Assembly (NCBI GenBank): GCA_026826555.1
Contig: JAKSZT010053764.1
Location: forward strand, 36,693,907 to 36,757,906
DNA length: 64,000 bases
From: Tolypeutes matacus
Taxonomy: Eukaryota > Chordata > Mammalia > Cingulata > Chlamyphoridae
Direction of reading: 5' to 3'
Made by a program: the position numbers and the translations under genes. Below, one piece after another: positions 46,700-58,785 of this stretch. How positions within the stretch are numbered: the first letter of the stretch is position 1; each line of letters starts with the position of its first letter. Below the pieces are notes generated by a model. It made no database searches, had not been told where the DNA came from, and saw only the letters and a program-made list of their open reading frames with translations.

Positions 46700-48450
46700 T
46701 TATGGTTTATAGTCACCGGTTTCTAGACAAAGGGTGGAATAGAAGAAAGCAGAATGGATCTCCAGCAGACTGATGCCTTTAACTTTAGGAAAAAATTCCT
46801 TTCCAGAAATATGCTGATCCCAAAGAGATCACTTTGGCATTATCCTTGTACGGAGATTTTAAGAAAAGGGAAGGCACCCGTCATTCTGGAGATTGATTTG
46901 AATACATTCTTGCCTCACTAAAGGATAATAATATACCTTGTAGGAAATAAAAAAATAAATAAATAATAAAAAAGAGCAATAGATCCACTGTACCCCCACC
47001 CCCACTTAGTAATTGCTGAGAAAAGAGGACCCCTTCAGATGCAGCAAGGCATCCTGGGAAAAAGAGCACAGTAGCCATTTCTGCAGCTCACCAAATACTC
47101 CCAGCTCTCCTTCTGGGCACAGGGTCAGATTGCATCCCCCTGTGAATTGTAAAGTTCATAATGGGCACGTGACTTGCTTTGTCCACGAAAAGGTGAGCAG
47201 AAATGACATATGTCGTGATTGGCAGAGCTTTCCACTTACCTGTTATAGCCTTGCAGTATGAGCAAAGAGTAAACATTTGCAGTGTTCATTGAGATTTCTT
47301 TATGGCATATCCCACCCTGAAAGAAGTGTTCCCTAATCCAAAATCTTGATTTGTCAAAAATGCATACATTATTTTTTAAATGCATATAAATAGGTGTTAC
47401 TTGTTAAACAGGGTAACATTTAAATTTATCTAATAAGCTAAGATTAATTTTATTATATATTTATTAAATCAGCTTTAAAATGCATTATTTAAAATACAGT
47501 GATCCAAAATACTCTAATTGAAATGGTAACTGAGTTCTTAAATTTCAAGTAGGATTCACCAGACTGTATATTACGTGGAAAGGGATTTAAAGGTGAGTAA
47601 TTGATTCTGAAGGTTTTTTGCAACCTGGTATTCTATGATGCCACACTTTGAAGAATGCCCAGAAGAGAGGCTGCTTTTGTCTGCCATAAATGACATCTAA
47701 ACCAAGAGGGTTGTGAAAACAGCCAAGCCAAGAAAGGAGCTCCAAGCATCAGTTTGGTTGAATCCTGATAATTTGCATTTCAGTAGTCTGCATTATGTTA
47801 TACAGTAATTCTTATGAAAATTACTACCTGCCTCAGCTCACAGCCCAAAGAAAATTTAGTAGAGGAACAATTCAAAGAGAGTTTTCTGTATGGAAATTCA
47901 TTGCTAATACCAGACCTAGTGTTTTAGGAAACATTATCATCCTTCAAGTTTAACTTCTTCCTTTTAAAAGCGATTCCCCTGAATTAGGATCCCAGCTTCA
48001 AACGCAATGAGACAAGGTGGGTGGGCATGTTCTTTGCATGAACAGAATGAGTAATGTGAGATAAGAGGGGTGTTTCAAGGCTCAAAAACGTTGGCCCCTA
48101 GCTTCCTTTCTGCTGAAATCCCCCACCACCAGAGTTAAAGTTCACAAAAGTTGAGTCAGCCCCTATGATTTGCCCAGGCCTTAGTGATTATGGGCATTGC
48201 CAAAATATATATTTAGAAAGCAAATTTTAATTAGGTATCAGTAGCCATGAAATATTCATAACGACACAATTCTACTGCTAGAAATTTATTCAAATGAAAT
48301 AATCATAGATGTGCATGAAGATTTTGCTATCAGAATGTTAATCACAGTTTTGTGTTCTTTGTAATAAAAGCAATAAAAATTTGAATATAACCTAAATGTC
48401 CAAGGATAGGAAATAGTTTAAATTAATTTCTATATAATATAAATGGAGTC
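46700..48450. other. No gene recognised
   Basis: A low-complexity (AAATAA)n patch at 46947-46975 is the only repeat seen. Open frames at 46881-47078 minus and 47013-47261 plus are unremarkable. Confidence 0.45.
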
Positions 48451-48454
48451 AAAA

Positions 48455-48680
48455 TAGCAGTTAAGTGTAAGGCTTTGCAGCCCAATGTAGTAGGATCAGA
48501 TTCACAACTCTGCTGTTGATTGTGTAATATTGGGCAAGTTACTTCTCTAACAATCATTTCCTCCTCTATAAAATGGGAATAATACTTACCATATAGAAAG
48601 ACAACTGGGGAACTCAAAGTATGTAATTTAGGTGTACTAAGTAGCCCAGAGTCTGTCATAGAGTAAGTACCCATCACACG
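48455..48680 (+). mobile_element. MIR SINE, near full length, sense
   Basis: AGCAGTTAAGTGTAAGGCTT, ATTCACAACTCTGCTGTTGA, TGTGTAATATTGGGCAAGTT, ACTTCTCTAACAATCATTTC, CTCTATAAAATGGGAATAAT and AGAGTCTGTCATAGAGTAAG track MIR from its tRNA-related head to its L2-like tail. Confidence 0.85.
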
Positions 48681-49485
48681 GAACCTAATAAAAATCATTG
48701 TTATAACAATATAAGTATGCAAGTATTAACATTATGTTGTAGAAGAATATTTCAATATGAGAAAGTGCTCATGACTTAGTGCTAAATCAGAAAAACAAGC
48801 TATGAAATAGAATGTAGAAAATGAGCCTAATTTTAAAAATGTAAAAATGTTGTATGTGGATGTAAAATAAAAGCAAAGATACAGCAAACTTTAATAGCAG
48901 TGAGAGAATCTTGGGTAATTTTTGTTTTCTTCTCGGTGGCTTTGCATCAATGAGTATATTATGTCATATTGTGTCGTATTACATATTGCAAACTGAAATA
49001 AAGTACATGCAAAAAGTGGATGCTGCCATAAAAATCAACAAATAATTTGCTCTGAGAAGCAGGAGAGATTGCTTTTAGCAAGGGAGATTAGGGAAAACTT
49101 ACCTGGAGGATATTATACCTGAAATAAACTCCAAATTATATGCTGGATTTGGCCAGGAATGGACAAGGAGGACACTTCTGAGGGGAGAGAATAGAGAGAA
49201 GAGAAACAGAAAGGTATAAACGCTTGAATTTTGTCTAGGGAAACACATGTGAATTTCAGTTTGCATGAACTGCACTTTTGGAAAAAGTTTCCTGTGTCCA
49301 TATATGAGAGAATTCAAGGCCAGGATTAGGAATTTAGGCTTTGTTTTACAGTCCAGCAAAATATTAATAGTGCTCCTGAAAAAAAAAAAAACAGAATCTA
49401 TAGTCAAATAAGTTAAGGAAAAGTCTCATGTTTTATCATCTTCAGAGATTCCCACTATGATTTTAGCATATTAAAAGCTGTGAGG

Positions 49486-49715
49486 GAACAGATGTGACTC
49501 AAGTGGTTGAGTGGTTGAGCACCTGATTCCCACATGGGAGGTCCTGGGTTCGGTCCCCAGTGCCTCCTAAAAACAAAAAAACAAACAACTAGTAAACAAA
49601 TGAAACAACCAACCCAGAGGAGCCTATGTGGCTCAGTGGGAGTACCGGCTTACCACATATGAGGTCCCAGGTTCAATCCCTGGCCCCAGTACCTAAAAAA
49701 AAAAAAAAAAAAAAA
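49486..49715 (+). mobile_element. SINE pair: two tRNA-like units with an A-rich linker
   Basis: Unit one (49486-49568) has GAACAGATGTGACTCAAG and a B box GGTTCGGTCCC; it also carries a tandem repeat, GTGGTTGAGTGGTTGAG, where other copies have one. A linker of (AAAC)n type follows, then unit two (about 49617-49694) with AGCCTATGTGGCTCAGTGGG, GGTTCAATCCCTGG and an A21 tail. The flanking match is weak (AAAGCTGTG and AAAACTGTG), so it could be one dimer or two adjacent monomer insertions. Confidence 0.82.
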
Positions 49716-49719
49716 CTGT

Positions 49720-50850
49720 GCCAAATCCTACCTTCAAATGACAGAGAAAAATATTTAACTGAATTAAACTCAGCATTTGTCTATATGGATCAAGAAATTA
49801 TTTCTCCCTGCTACCCTAAGAATGAGGAACAGATGAGCTGGATAAAGAAAAGGAAAGGGGAGGTGGTTCAGAGAATGGGAGTCCTGCTCATGTAGGAACC
49901 TCACAAATGAAATGTGTCAGGGGTGCTTCTAGAAATCCAAGAAGCAGAATATGGGTAATGGTTTTGAAAAAGAACATGGCAAGGGATGGAAGGGAGAATG
50001 CAAAAGACCAAACTTCCTCTCCTTCCAAGACTGCCTGAGTGCTGTTATCATCCTTTGCAATATTATTAGCCAGAGCCTCTGCTGTGAGAAACCAAATGGG
50101 AAACCTTCATCGATTAAGATGCAATGGAAGGTTTCAAGACAGTATAGGAAGAAACTGCAAATACTCTGTCCCGAGACTAAGGCATCGTTTACCACCACTG
50201 TCTCAGGACAATGAAAGAAAGGAAGGTCAACAACGTTTCAGCTGCTGACCAAATGAAAACATGCAGTGGCTGCTATGGACCACTTAGCTCTCTGTGCCCC
50301 TTTCCAGTCTGGTCCTCTTTGTTTTAACTTCATTTGCATGGAATTTTTCACATGTGCAATTTCATTTAATAAACATAAAAACTCCACTGAATTAGGTAGA
50401 GCAGATACCCCAGTTTACAAATAAAGTTTATTGAAATTAAGACTATAATGAATACAGTCCTAAAGAGACTTCTACCACACATTATGACAGGGCTGAGAGT
50501 TAGAACACAGAGTGCTGGAAGCATTTGCCAACTACAATTAATAAATGCTAGCAAATAAACATATAAGTACAAACATAAATGCTAGCAAATATAAATATTA
50601 ATTAAATAAGTAATAGTGTTGAATAGTAAAATTAGAATGCCAGGATTACATGAATTAAAGTTCCAGAAACAGGGTATGAAAAATATGGGAAAGTTTGGCA
50701 CACAATGAGAATAATCAAAGAAAACTTGTGTACATCCATCACATTAAATTTAGTTGATTTCTTAAATGTGCTTAGTTACTTCTTAAAGATAGACATAATA
50801 AAAAGGACTGCTTTGTAATTATCTTAAATTATTGAAAACTTCATACAGTC
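49720..50850. other. No gene recognised
   Basis: Unique-looking DNA with overlapping short open frames at 49929-50248 on both strands, none with recognisable features. A partial tandem duplication (AAATGCTAGCAAATA twice, about 50543-50592) is present. Confidence 0.45.
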
Positions 50851-50852
50851 TA

Positions 50853-51023
50853 GTTTTTTTTTTTTTTTTAGTAGAGAAGTTGTGGGCTTACAGAACAATC
50901 ATGAAAAAAAAAGGGGATTCCCATATACCACCCCATCAACAACAACTGGCATTGGTATGGAACATTTGGTACAAGTGATGACAACACATCTTTATAATTG
51001 AACTATTAATTAAAGTGCATGGT
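50853..51023 (-). mobile_element. Host L1, 3' terminus (separated from its body by a later L1)
   Basis: An antisense poly-A (T16) leads into AGTAGAGAAGTTGTGGGCTT, GGGGATTCCCATATACCACC, GGTACAAGTGATGACAACAC and AATTAAAGTGCATGGT. The next part of this 3' UTR (TTAATTAGGGTTCACTATG) is found at 55686, beyond the inserted L1. The comparison with the L1 tail at 25310-25500, where both parts are continuous, shows that these two pieces were once joined. Confidence 0.82.
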
Positions 51024-51711
51024 CACATAGAAAATATACCACCAACTTCCACTTATCATAGGTTTTGCCCATATTACAAAATACTCCTTTCTCTCTCCTG
51101 ATAATCTATCTTCAAGACTCTAGCTCTGTGAGCCTGCTCAATTTGCTTAGATCATATCAGTGGGGTCATGTTATATTTGTCCTTTAGTGACTGGTTTACT
51201 TCACTCAACATAAGGTCTTCAAGATTCATCTATGTTGTCCCAATTGTTAATATTTTATTTCTTCTTAAAGCTGGGCAATATTCCATTGTGTGTCTATATC
51301 ACATTTTGCTTATCCATTCATCCATTGATGGACACTTGGGTTGCTTCCAATTTTTGGCAATAGTGTATAATGCCTCTATGAACATTGGTACTCATATATC
51401 CGTTTGGGTCCCTGCTTTCAATTCTTCTGGGTATATATCCAGCAGTGGGATTGCTGGATCATTTGGCAGTTCTATAGATAGCTTCCTGAGAAACTGCCAA
51501 ACCATCATCCACAATGGTGACATTCCCAACAAGAGTGGATGAGGGTTCCCTTTCCTCCACATCCTCTCCAACACTTGTAGTTCTCTGTTTTTTAATAGCT
51601 ACCAGTCTAAAGGGTGTGAGATGATATCTAATTGTAGTTTTTATTTGCATTTCCCTAATAGCTAGTGATGTTGAGCACCTTTTCATGTGCTTCTTAGCCA
51701 TTTGTATTTCT

Positions 51712-51898
51712 TTTTTTTTTTTTTTTAAGATTTTTATTTATTTATTCATTTATCCCCCCCTTGCTGCTTCTGCTCGCCGGGTCAGCCAACCACGCCGCGC
51801 GGGCGGGCCCGCCCTCACCAGGAGGCCCCAGGAACCGAACCTGGGGCCTCCCATATGGTAAACGGGAGCCCTACTGATTGAGCCACAGCCGCTTCCCG
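51712..51898 (-). mobile_element. Single-unit tRNA-derived SINE, young, inside the inserted L1
   Basis: Minus-strand reading: GGGAAGCGGCTGTGGCTCAA, B box GGTTCGGTTCCTGG, GGCCTCCTGG, a CpG-rich linker (complement at 51793-51812) and a tail of (ATAA)n ending in AAAATCTTAAAA and A18. ATTTGTATTTCT is duplicated exactly (51700-51711 and 51899-51910). Eight or so intact CpGs in a window otherwise poor in CpG point to a recent insertion. Confidence 0.93.
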
Positions 51899-52198
51899 AT
51901 TTGTATTTCTTGTTTGGAGAAGTGTCTATTCACATCTCTTGCCCATTTTTAAGTGGGTTGTTTGTCCTTTTATTTTTGAGATGTAGGATTTCTTTTATAG
52001 GCTGGATATTAGGCCCATATCAGATAAATGGTTACCCAATATATTCTTCCATTGAGTAGGCTGCCTTTTCACTTTCTTGACAAACTCCTTTGAAGCACAA
52101 AAGTTTTTAAATTTGAGGAGGTCTCATTTATCTATTTTTTCTTTTGTTGCTCTCACTTTGTGTGTAAAGTGTATGAAACCATTTCCTATTATAAGATC

Positions 52199-52462
52199 TC
52201 ATAGATGCTTCCCTACATTATCTTCTAGGAGCTTTATGTTCTTGGCTCTTATATTTAGATCTTTGATCCATCTTGAATTTATTTTTGTATAGGACATGAG
52301 ATGGTGATCCTTTCCCATTCTTTTGGATATGAATATCCAGTTCTGAAAGCACCATTTGTTGAAGAGGGCATTCTGTCCAAATTGAATGCACTTGGTGGCC
52401 TTGTCGAATATTAGTTGACCATATATGCAGGGATCTATATCACAACTCTCAATCAGTTCCAT
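52199..52462 (-). pseudogene. L1 ORF2 remnant within the inserted L1
   Basis: The 87-codon frame contains YTKINSRWIKDLNIRAKNIK and KLLEDNVGKHL, landmarks of the L1 ORF2 region beyond RT, and ALFNKWCFQNWIF earlier in the same frame. It is one stop-bounded piece of a larger broken ORF2. Confidence 0.85.
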
Positions 52463-53803
52463 TGTTTAATATGTCTATCTTTGTGCCAATACCATGCAGT
52501 TGTGACTTTTGTAGTTTTTAGTATGTTTTAAAGTCAGGTAGTGTGATTCCTCCAATTTTGCTTTTCTTTTTAAATATGAGTTTGGCTATTTAAGATCCCT
52601 TGCCCTTCAAAATTAATTTCATAATTAGCTTTTCCAATTCAGTAAAAAAATGCTGTTCCAATTTTTATTGGGATTGCATTAAATCTGTAAATCAATTTAG
52701 GTAGGACAGACATCTTAATGATGTTTAGTCTTCCAATCCATGAACATGGAATATTCTTCCACTTATTTAAGTCTTCTTTGATTTCCTTTGACAATGTTGT
52801 GAAGTTTTTTGTTTACAAGTCCTTTACATCTTTAGTTAAGTTTATTCGTAGATATTTGATTCTTTTAGTTGCTATTGTAAATGGACTTTTTTTCTTGATT
52901 TTCTCCTCTGATTGCCCATTATTGGTATACAGAAATGCTACTGATTTTTGTGTGTTGATTTTATATCCTGCCACTTTACTGAACTCATTTATCAGCTCTA
53001 GAGGCTTTGTTATAGATTTTCAGAACGTTCTATGTATAGGATCTTATCTGCAAATAGTGAAACTTTTACTTCTTCCTTCCCAATTTGGCTGCCTTTATAT
53101 TTTTTCTTGCCTAAGTGCTCAAGTAAATACTTCTAACACAATGTTAAATAAGAGTGATGACTGTGGACACCCTTGTCTTGTTGCAGATTTTAGAGAGAAA
53201 AATTTAGCATTCTATCATTGAATATTATGTTAGCTGTGGTTTTTTTTTTTTCATATATACCCTTTATTATATTTAGGAAGTTTCCTTCTATTCCTATCCT
53301 TTAAAGTGTTTTTTATCAAGAAAGGGTGCTGTATTTTGTCAAATGCTTTTTCTGCATCAATAGTGATGATCATGTAACTTTTTTAAAAATTTTGATCTCT
53401 TAATGTGGTATATTACATTGATTGATTTTCTTATGTTGGACCATCATTGCATACCAGGGATGAAACCCACTTGATCATGGTGTATAATTCATTTCATGTG
53501 TTGTTGAATACAATTTGCAAGTATTTTGTTGAGGATTTTAGCATCCAAGTTCATTAGATGGATTGGTCTGTAGTTTTCCTTTCTTATGGCATCTTAATGT
53601 GGCTTTGGTATTAGGGACATATTGGCATCATAGAATGAGTTAGGCAATGATCCTTCCACTTCTATTTTTTGGAAGAGTTTAATCAGAATTGGTGTTAGTT
53701 CTTTCCAGAATGATTGGTAGAATTCACCTGTAAAGCCATCTGGTCCTGGGCTCTTCTGATTTGGGAGGCTTTTGATGACAAATTTAAACTCATTACTTGT
53801 AAA

Positions 53804-53998
53804 TCATCTGTTGAGTTCATCATTTTCTTCTTTTGTCAATGTAGGCTGCTTGTGTGTTTCTAGAAATTTGTCCATTTCATCTAAGTTATCTAACATGTTG
53901 GCATATAATTTTTCAAAGTGTGCTCTTATGATACTCTTTATTTCTGTGAGATCAATGGTGATATTCCCTCCCTCAATTTTTATTTTATATATTTGCAT
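53804..53998 (-). pseudogene. L1 ORF2 remnant, linker before RT
   Basis: GNITIDLTEIKSIIRAHFEK and LDNLDEMDKFLETHKQPTL are the hallmarks of the ORF2 stretch between endonuclease and reverse transcriptase. The inserted L1 is truncated shortly upstream of this point (54080). Confidence 0.85.
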
Positions 53999-54080
53999 CT
54001 TCTCTCTTTTTTTCCTTTGTTAGCCTAGCTAAGGGTTTGTCAATTTTATTAATCATCTTAAATAACCAGCTTTTGGTTTC

Positions 54081-55672
54081 AGGATCACTGGGTGTGGGGT
54101 AGCAGTGGTAGAGGGATATGTGGGGAAGAGTGCAACTGGGGCATGCCTCTATTGAATATGAATGTGTTCAAGTGGTCATGGGGTGTTGTCTTGGTGGGTG
54201 GAGACCCACACAATAACCAAAAGAATATTGAATTCTCATCCTTTGGAGTCCTCTTACATCCTCTAATAGTCTGGCAAGAATCCCTAGAGTACATGGGCAG
54301 TGTCTAGCAAAGTAGGACTGACCAATCCACCAGGCCCTTGATATTGATGCTTGTACTTATGAACCTTGTTCTTGTGAAGTTGAAACTTAGCCTAGTATTA
54401 TATATTGCCTAAAATTTACCTACTGAAAGTCTCCATGTTGTTCTAATGTGGCCTCTCTCTAAACCAAACTCAGCATATAAACTCACTACCTTCCCTACTG
54501 TATGACACACGACTCCCAGGGATGAGCCTCCCTGGCACTAGGGATTATTACCAAGCAACTATTTCCAACTAGCAATGGAAAAAGACCTTGGCTAAAAAGG
54601 GAAAATATTAAATACAATGGAGTTTTCATAGCTAAGAGATTTCAAAGCGAGTCAGGCATTCATTCCAGAGGTTACGCTTATGCACATCTTAGGAGGATCT
54701 CACTGGCTGCCTCAGTAAACATGCCTCAAGCAAGGGGCTCCTGAGGGCTCTAGAGACATCTGGACACTATGGGCAAGGCAAACAACCCCAGGAATTTGGC
54801 ACCCTGTCAGTAGGCCTTACTTTGTAATATGTTATAACCCATGCCCCCAATGTATTAGAGTTGGATTCTTTTATAATTTTCCTACAAATGGTTCTTATAC
54901 CCCTTTTATCTGAACCTATAATTAGCACCATTATATATGTGTCCCAGAGACTTAAATCTTTCAGCTGTTCATGTGCTGGTTGAGCCCTGAATCTCAGCAT
55001 AGTTGCAGCCAACACCTACCCTCTAATTCATCAGATTCATCCAAGACAACTAACAAAAGGATGATGATTGTCAGCACTTATCCCAAAAAAACAGAGTGTA
55101 TCTATAACTGCAAGCAAGGCAGTTCCACCCACCTGCCCCATGGGATATAAGCCCTCTCTTAATCAGAAGCAGAGTGGGCATCACCATCCCCAAATCCTCA
55201 AGATTGAGGAATGAACTAACATCAAGGGGGATTGCAACTATGGACTAAAGTAGGCTAATTATTATTCTAGTACTGGAAAAACTTGTAACATTGATATAAA
55301 GTCAGTGGTCACCAGAAGTTCTGAGGGGAGGGAGAGGGCAGAATAAGTGTAACACGGGGCATTTTGGGGATGTTGAAATTCTTCTGCATGACATTGCAAT
55401 GAGGGATACAGGCCACTATACATTTTGTCAAAACCTATAAAATTGTGTGGCGCAAAGTGTAAACCATAATGTAAACTATAGACCATGGTTAGTAGCAATA
55501 CTTCAATATGTTTTCATCGATTGTAGCAAATGTACCACACTAATGAAAGATGTTACTGGGAAAAAGTGTGGGAAAGGGACAGGGAAGAATATGGGAATCC
55601 TCTATATTTTCAATGTAACATTTATGTAATCTAAAACTTCTTTAAAATAATATTTTTAAAAATTTTAAATTA
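54081..55672 (+). mobile_element. Inserted L1, sense 3' segment (armadillo-type 3' UTR)
   Basis: From CAGGATCACTGGGTGTGGGG to TTCTTTAAAATAATATTTTT and an A-rich end, this is the long, non-coding 3' UTR of an armadillo-lineage L1. Landmarks include GACTCCCAGGGATGAGCCTC, GAGATTTCAAAGCGAGTC and GTAAACCATAATGTAAACTA. The last part matches the tails at 2248-2603 (antisense) and about 45.70-45.92 kb (sense). It carries the insertion's 3' end; TAAAGTGCATGGT follows at 55673-55685, repeating 51011-51023. Confidence 0.83.
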
Positions 55673-55955
55673 TAAAGTGCATGGTTTAATTAGGGTTCAC
55701 TATGTAGTGTAGATCCATGGATTTCTGTTTTATTCTGTTACCATATACACAATCTATCATTTCCCCATTTTAATCATAATCATTTATATATTACAGTGTT
55801 GTTGATTGGGTTGACAATGCTGTGCTAACATCAACACCATCCATTATCAAAACATCTCCTTCATTCCAGATAGGAACCCTGTAAATTTTAAACCTTAACT
55901 TCCCATTCCCTATCCTTACTCTGTCCCCTGGTAACATATTCTAAATCCTGATTCT

Positions 55956-56327
55956 TGGGAAGTGGATGTGGCTCAAGTGACTGGGCTTCCATCTACCATA
56001 TGAGAGGACCTGGGTTCAATCCCTGGGGCCTCCTGGTAAAGGCATGCCAGAAGCCATGCGGTGAGCAAGCAGCAAGATGATGGCGCAACAAAAAGAGAGA
56101 CGCAGGGGAGTGTCAAGGCGAGATGTGACAGAAACCAGAACTGCGGTGGCGCAAGCGACAAGGTACCTCTTTCCCACATCGGAAGTCCTCAGGATAAAAT
56201 CCCAGTGAAGACTAGAGGAGAAAAACGAAAAGAGAAGACAAAAAAAGAAACAGACACAGAAGATCACATAGCAAATGGACACAGACAGCAAAAACAACAG
56301 GGTGGAGGGGAGGAAGGAGAAAAAATT
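55956..56327 (+). mobile_element. Two-unit tRNA-derived SINE (DAS type) inside the host L1
   Basis: Unit one starts TGGGAAGTGGATGTGGCTCA with B box GGTTCAATCCCTGG. After a GCAAGCAGCAAGATGATGGC linker comes unit two (GCGGTGGCGCAAGCGACAAG), then a CAGACACAGAAG-rich tail. Flanks AAATCCTGATTCT (55943-55955) and AAATTCTGATTCT (56328-56340) differ at one base in 13. The opposite orientation to the host L1 shows an independent event. Confidence 0.92.
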
Positions 56328-58785
56328 AAATTCTGATTCTATGAGTTTCTTTTTCTCAATATTTCAAATCAGTGAGATCATACAAACGTTGTCCTTTAGT
56401 ATCTGCCTTTTTTCAGTATATATGATGTCTTCCAGATTCATGCATGTTGTTGCATATAACAGGATTCCATTCCTTTTTATGGCTAAATAATACTCCAGTG
56501 TTTGTATAAACCACATTTTATTTATCCAGTCATCTACTGATGGACACTTGGGTTGCTTCCATCTTTTGGCAATTGTGAATAATGCTGCTATGAATATTGA
56601 TGTGCAAATACATGTTCAAGTCCCTGCTTTCAATTATTTGGGTGTATATCAAGCAGTGGGATTGCTGGGTCATATGGTAGCTCTATACTTAGCTTTCTGA
56701 TGAACCGCAAATTTGTCTTCCACAGCATCTGAACCATTTTACATTGTCACCAGCAATGTATGAATGTTCCTATTTCTCTACATCCTTTCCAACACTTATT
56801 TTCTGTTTTTAAAATAGCAGCCATTTTAATGGGTTTGAAATGCTATTTCATTGAGGTTTTGCTTTGCATTTCCCTTATGGCTAATGATGTTGAGCACATT
56901 TTCATGTGCTTTCTGGCCATTTGTAAATCTTCTTTGGAGAGATGTCTGTTCAAGTCTTTTGCCCATTGGTTTGTTTGTCTTTTTTGTTGTTAAGGTGAAG
57001 GATTTCTTCATCTAATCTGGATACTAATCTTTTGTGGGATATGTCATTTCCAAATATTTTCTCCCATTATGTAAGCTGTTGGTTTACTTTCATGATAAAG
57101 CCCTTTGAGGAACAAAAGCTTTTAATTTAGATGAGGTCCCCTTTATCTATTTTTTTCTTTTGCTGCTTGTGCTTTGGGTATAAAGGCTAAGAAACCATTG
57201 TCTAACACAAGATCATGAAGATGCTTCCTCATGCTTTCTTCTAGTGGTTTGATAGTTCTACCTCTCATACTAAGGGTTGTCATCAATTTTGAGTTTTTTG
57301 TCTATGGTGTGAGATAGGGGTCCTCCTTTTTTTTGAAAATGGAGATCGAGTTTTCCCAGTACCATTTGTAGAAAAGACTATTCTTAACCAATTGAGTGGT
57401 CTTTGCTCATATTGGTCATAAATGCGAGGGCTTATTTCTGTGCTCTCAAGTCTATTCCATTGGTCTATATATCTGTGCTTGTGTAGAACCATGGTTTTGG
57501 TTATTATGGCTTTGCAATAAGTTTTAAGATCAGGAAGTATGAGTCCTCCAACTTCATTCTTCCTTTTTTAAGAGAGCTTTACTATTTAGGGCCTGTTACC
57601 CTTCCATATAAATTTGATAATTGGCTTTTCCATTTCCATAAAGAAGGTTACTGGAATTTTTATTAAGATTCCACTGAATCTATAAATCGCTTTGGTTTGT
57701 ATTGACATCTTAATGATATTTAGTTCCAGATCTTGAGGGAAAGACTTCAGACTTTAACCATTGCATATGATGTTAGCTTTGGGTTTTTCATATATGCCAT
57801 TTAGCATGCTGAGGAACTTCCTATTATTACTATTGTTCTAAATGTTTTTATCATTTTGTCTGCATCAATTGAGATAATCATGTGGCTTTTTTCTTTCATT
57901 CTTTTAATGTGGTGTATTGCATTAATTGATTTTCTTATGGTGAACCAACCTTGCATACCAGGGATAAATCCCACTTGGTCATGGTATGTAATTCTTTTAA
58001 TATGCTGTTAGATTCAGTTTGCTAGCATTTAGTTGAGAATTTTTTTATTCATAAAAGATATGGGCCTGTAGTTTTCTTTTTTTTGTGGCATCTTTATCCC
58101 ACCTTGGTATAAGGCTGATGTTGGCCTCATAGAATGAGTTAAGGAGTGTTCCCTCCCTTCAATTTTTTGAAAGAGTTTTAGCAGAATTGGAGGTAAGTTA
58201 TCTTGAACTGTTTGGTAGAATTCCTCTGTGAAGCCATCTGGGCTTGTGAATTTCTTTGTTGGCAGGTTTTTTATTATGAATACTTAAGAGAAATTGGTTT
58301 GTTGAGATCTTTATTTCTTCATGAATCACTGTAAGTAGTTTATGTGTCTCTAAGAATTTGTCCATTTCATCTAGGTTATCTAATTTATTGGCATACAGCT
58401 GTTCATAGTATCCTCTAGTTGTTCTTTTTATTTCAGCAGGGTCAGTAATAATGTCCCCTTTTCATTTCTGATTTTCATTATTTGTATCCTCTCTAATTTT
58501 TTTAAAATCCAGCTAAAGGTTTGTCAATTTTATTGATTGTTTCAAAGAACCAACTTTTGGCTTTGTTTAGTATCTCTCTTGTTTTTGTTTTAGCTTTCTA
58601 TTTCATTTATCTCCACTCTAATCTTTGTTATTTCCTTACTTCTGCTCACTTTGGGTTTAGTTTGCTCTTCTTTTTCTAGTTCTTCCAGTTAAGTCTCTGA
58701 TTTGAAGTTTTTCTTCTTTTTTAATGTGGGCATTTAGAGTTATAAATTTCCATGTCAGCACTGCCTCCACTGTATCCCATAAGTT

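Larger units (their letters stand above)
51024..54080 (-). mobile_element. Inserted L1, inverted 5' segment (ORF2 to 3' UTR)
   Basis: Read on the minus strand it runs from the pre-RT region of ORF2 (54080) through RT and the C-terminal domain into the first part of the 3' UTR, ending at 51024. ORF2-like pieces on the minus strand lie at 53804-53998, 52199-52462 and 51459-51701. It joins, head to head at 54080/54081, the rest of the same 3' UTR in the opposite orientation. A SINE interrupts it at 51712-51898. The longest plus-strand open frame in the window (52718-53221) is just the antisense of this RT domain. Confidence 0.85.

Noticed and set aside
52718..53221. Longest open frame (167 codons, plus strand) with apparent membrane-like hydrophobic stretches
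   Set aside because: It is the antisense of an L1 reverse-transcriptase region; hydrophobicity comes from reading lysine/asparagine-rich L1 codons backwards.
50853..54080. One ordinary antisense L1 with its own poly-A at 50853
   Set aside because: The first 171 bases belong to the host L1; the break at 51023 carries a 13-base duplication repeated at 55673-55685.
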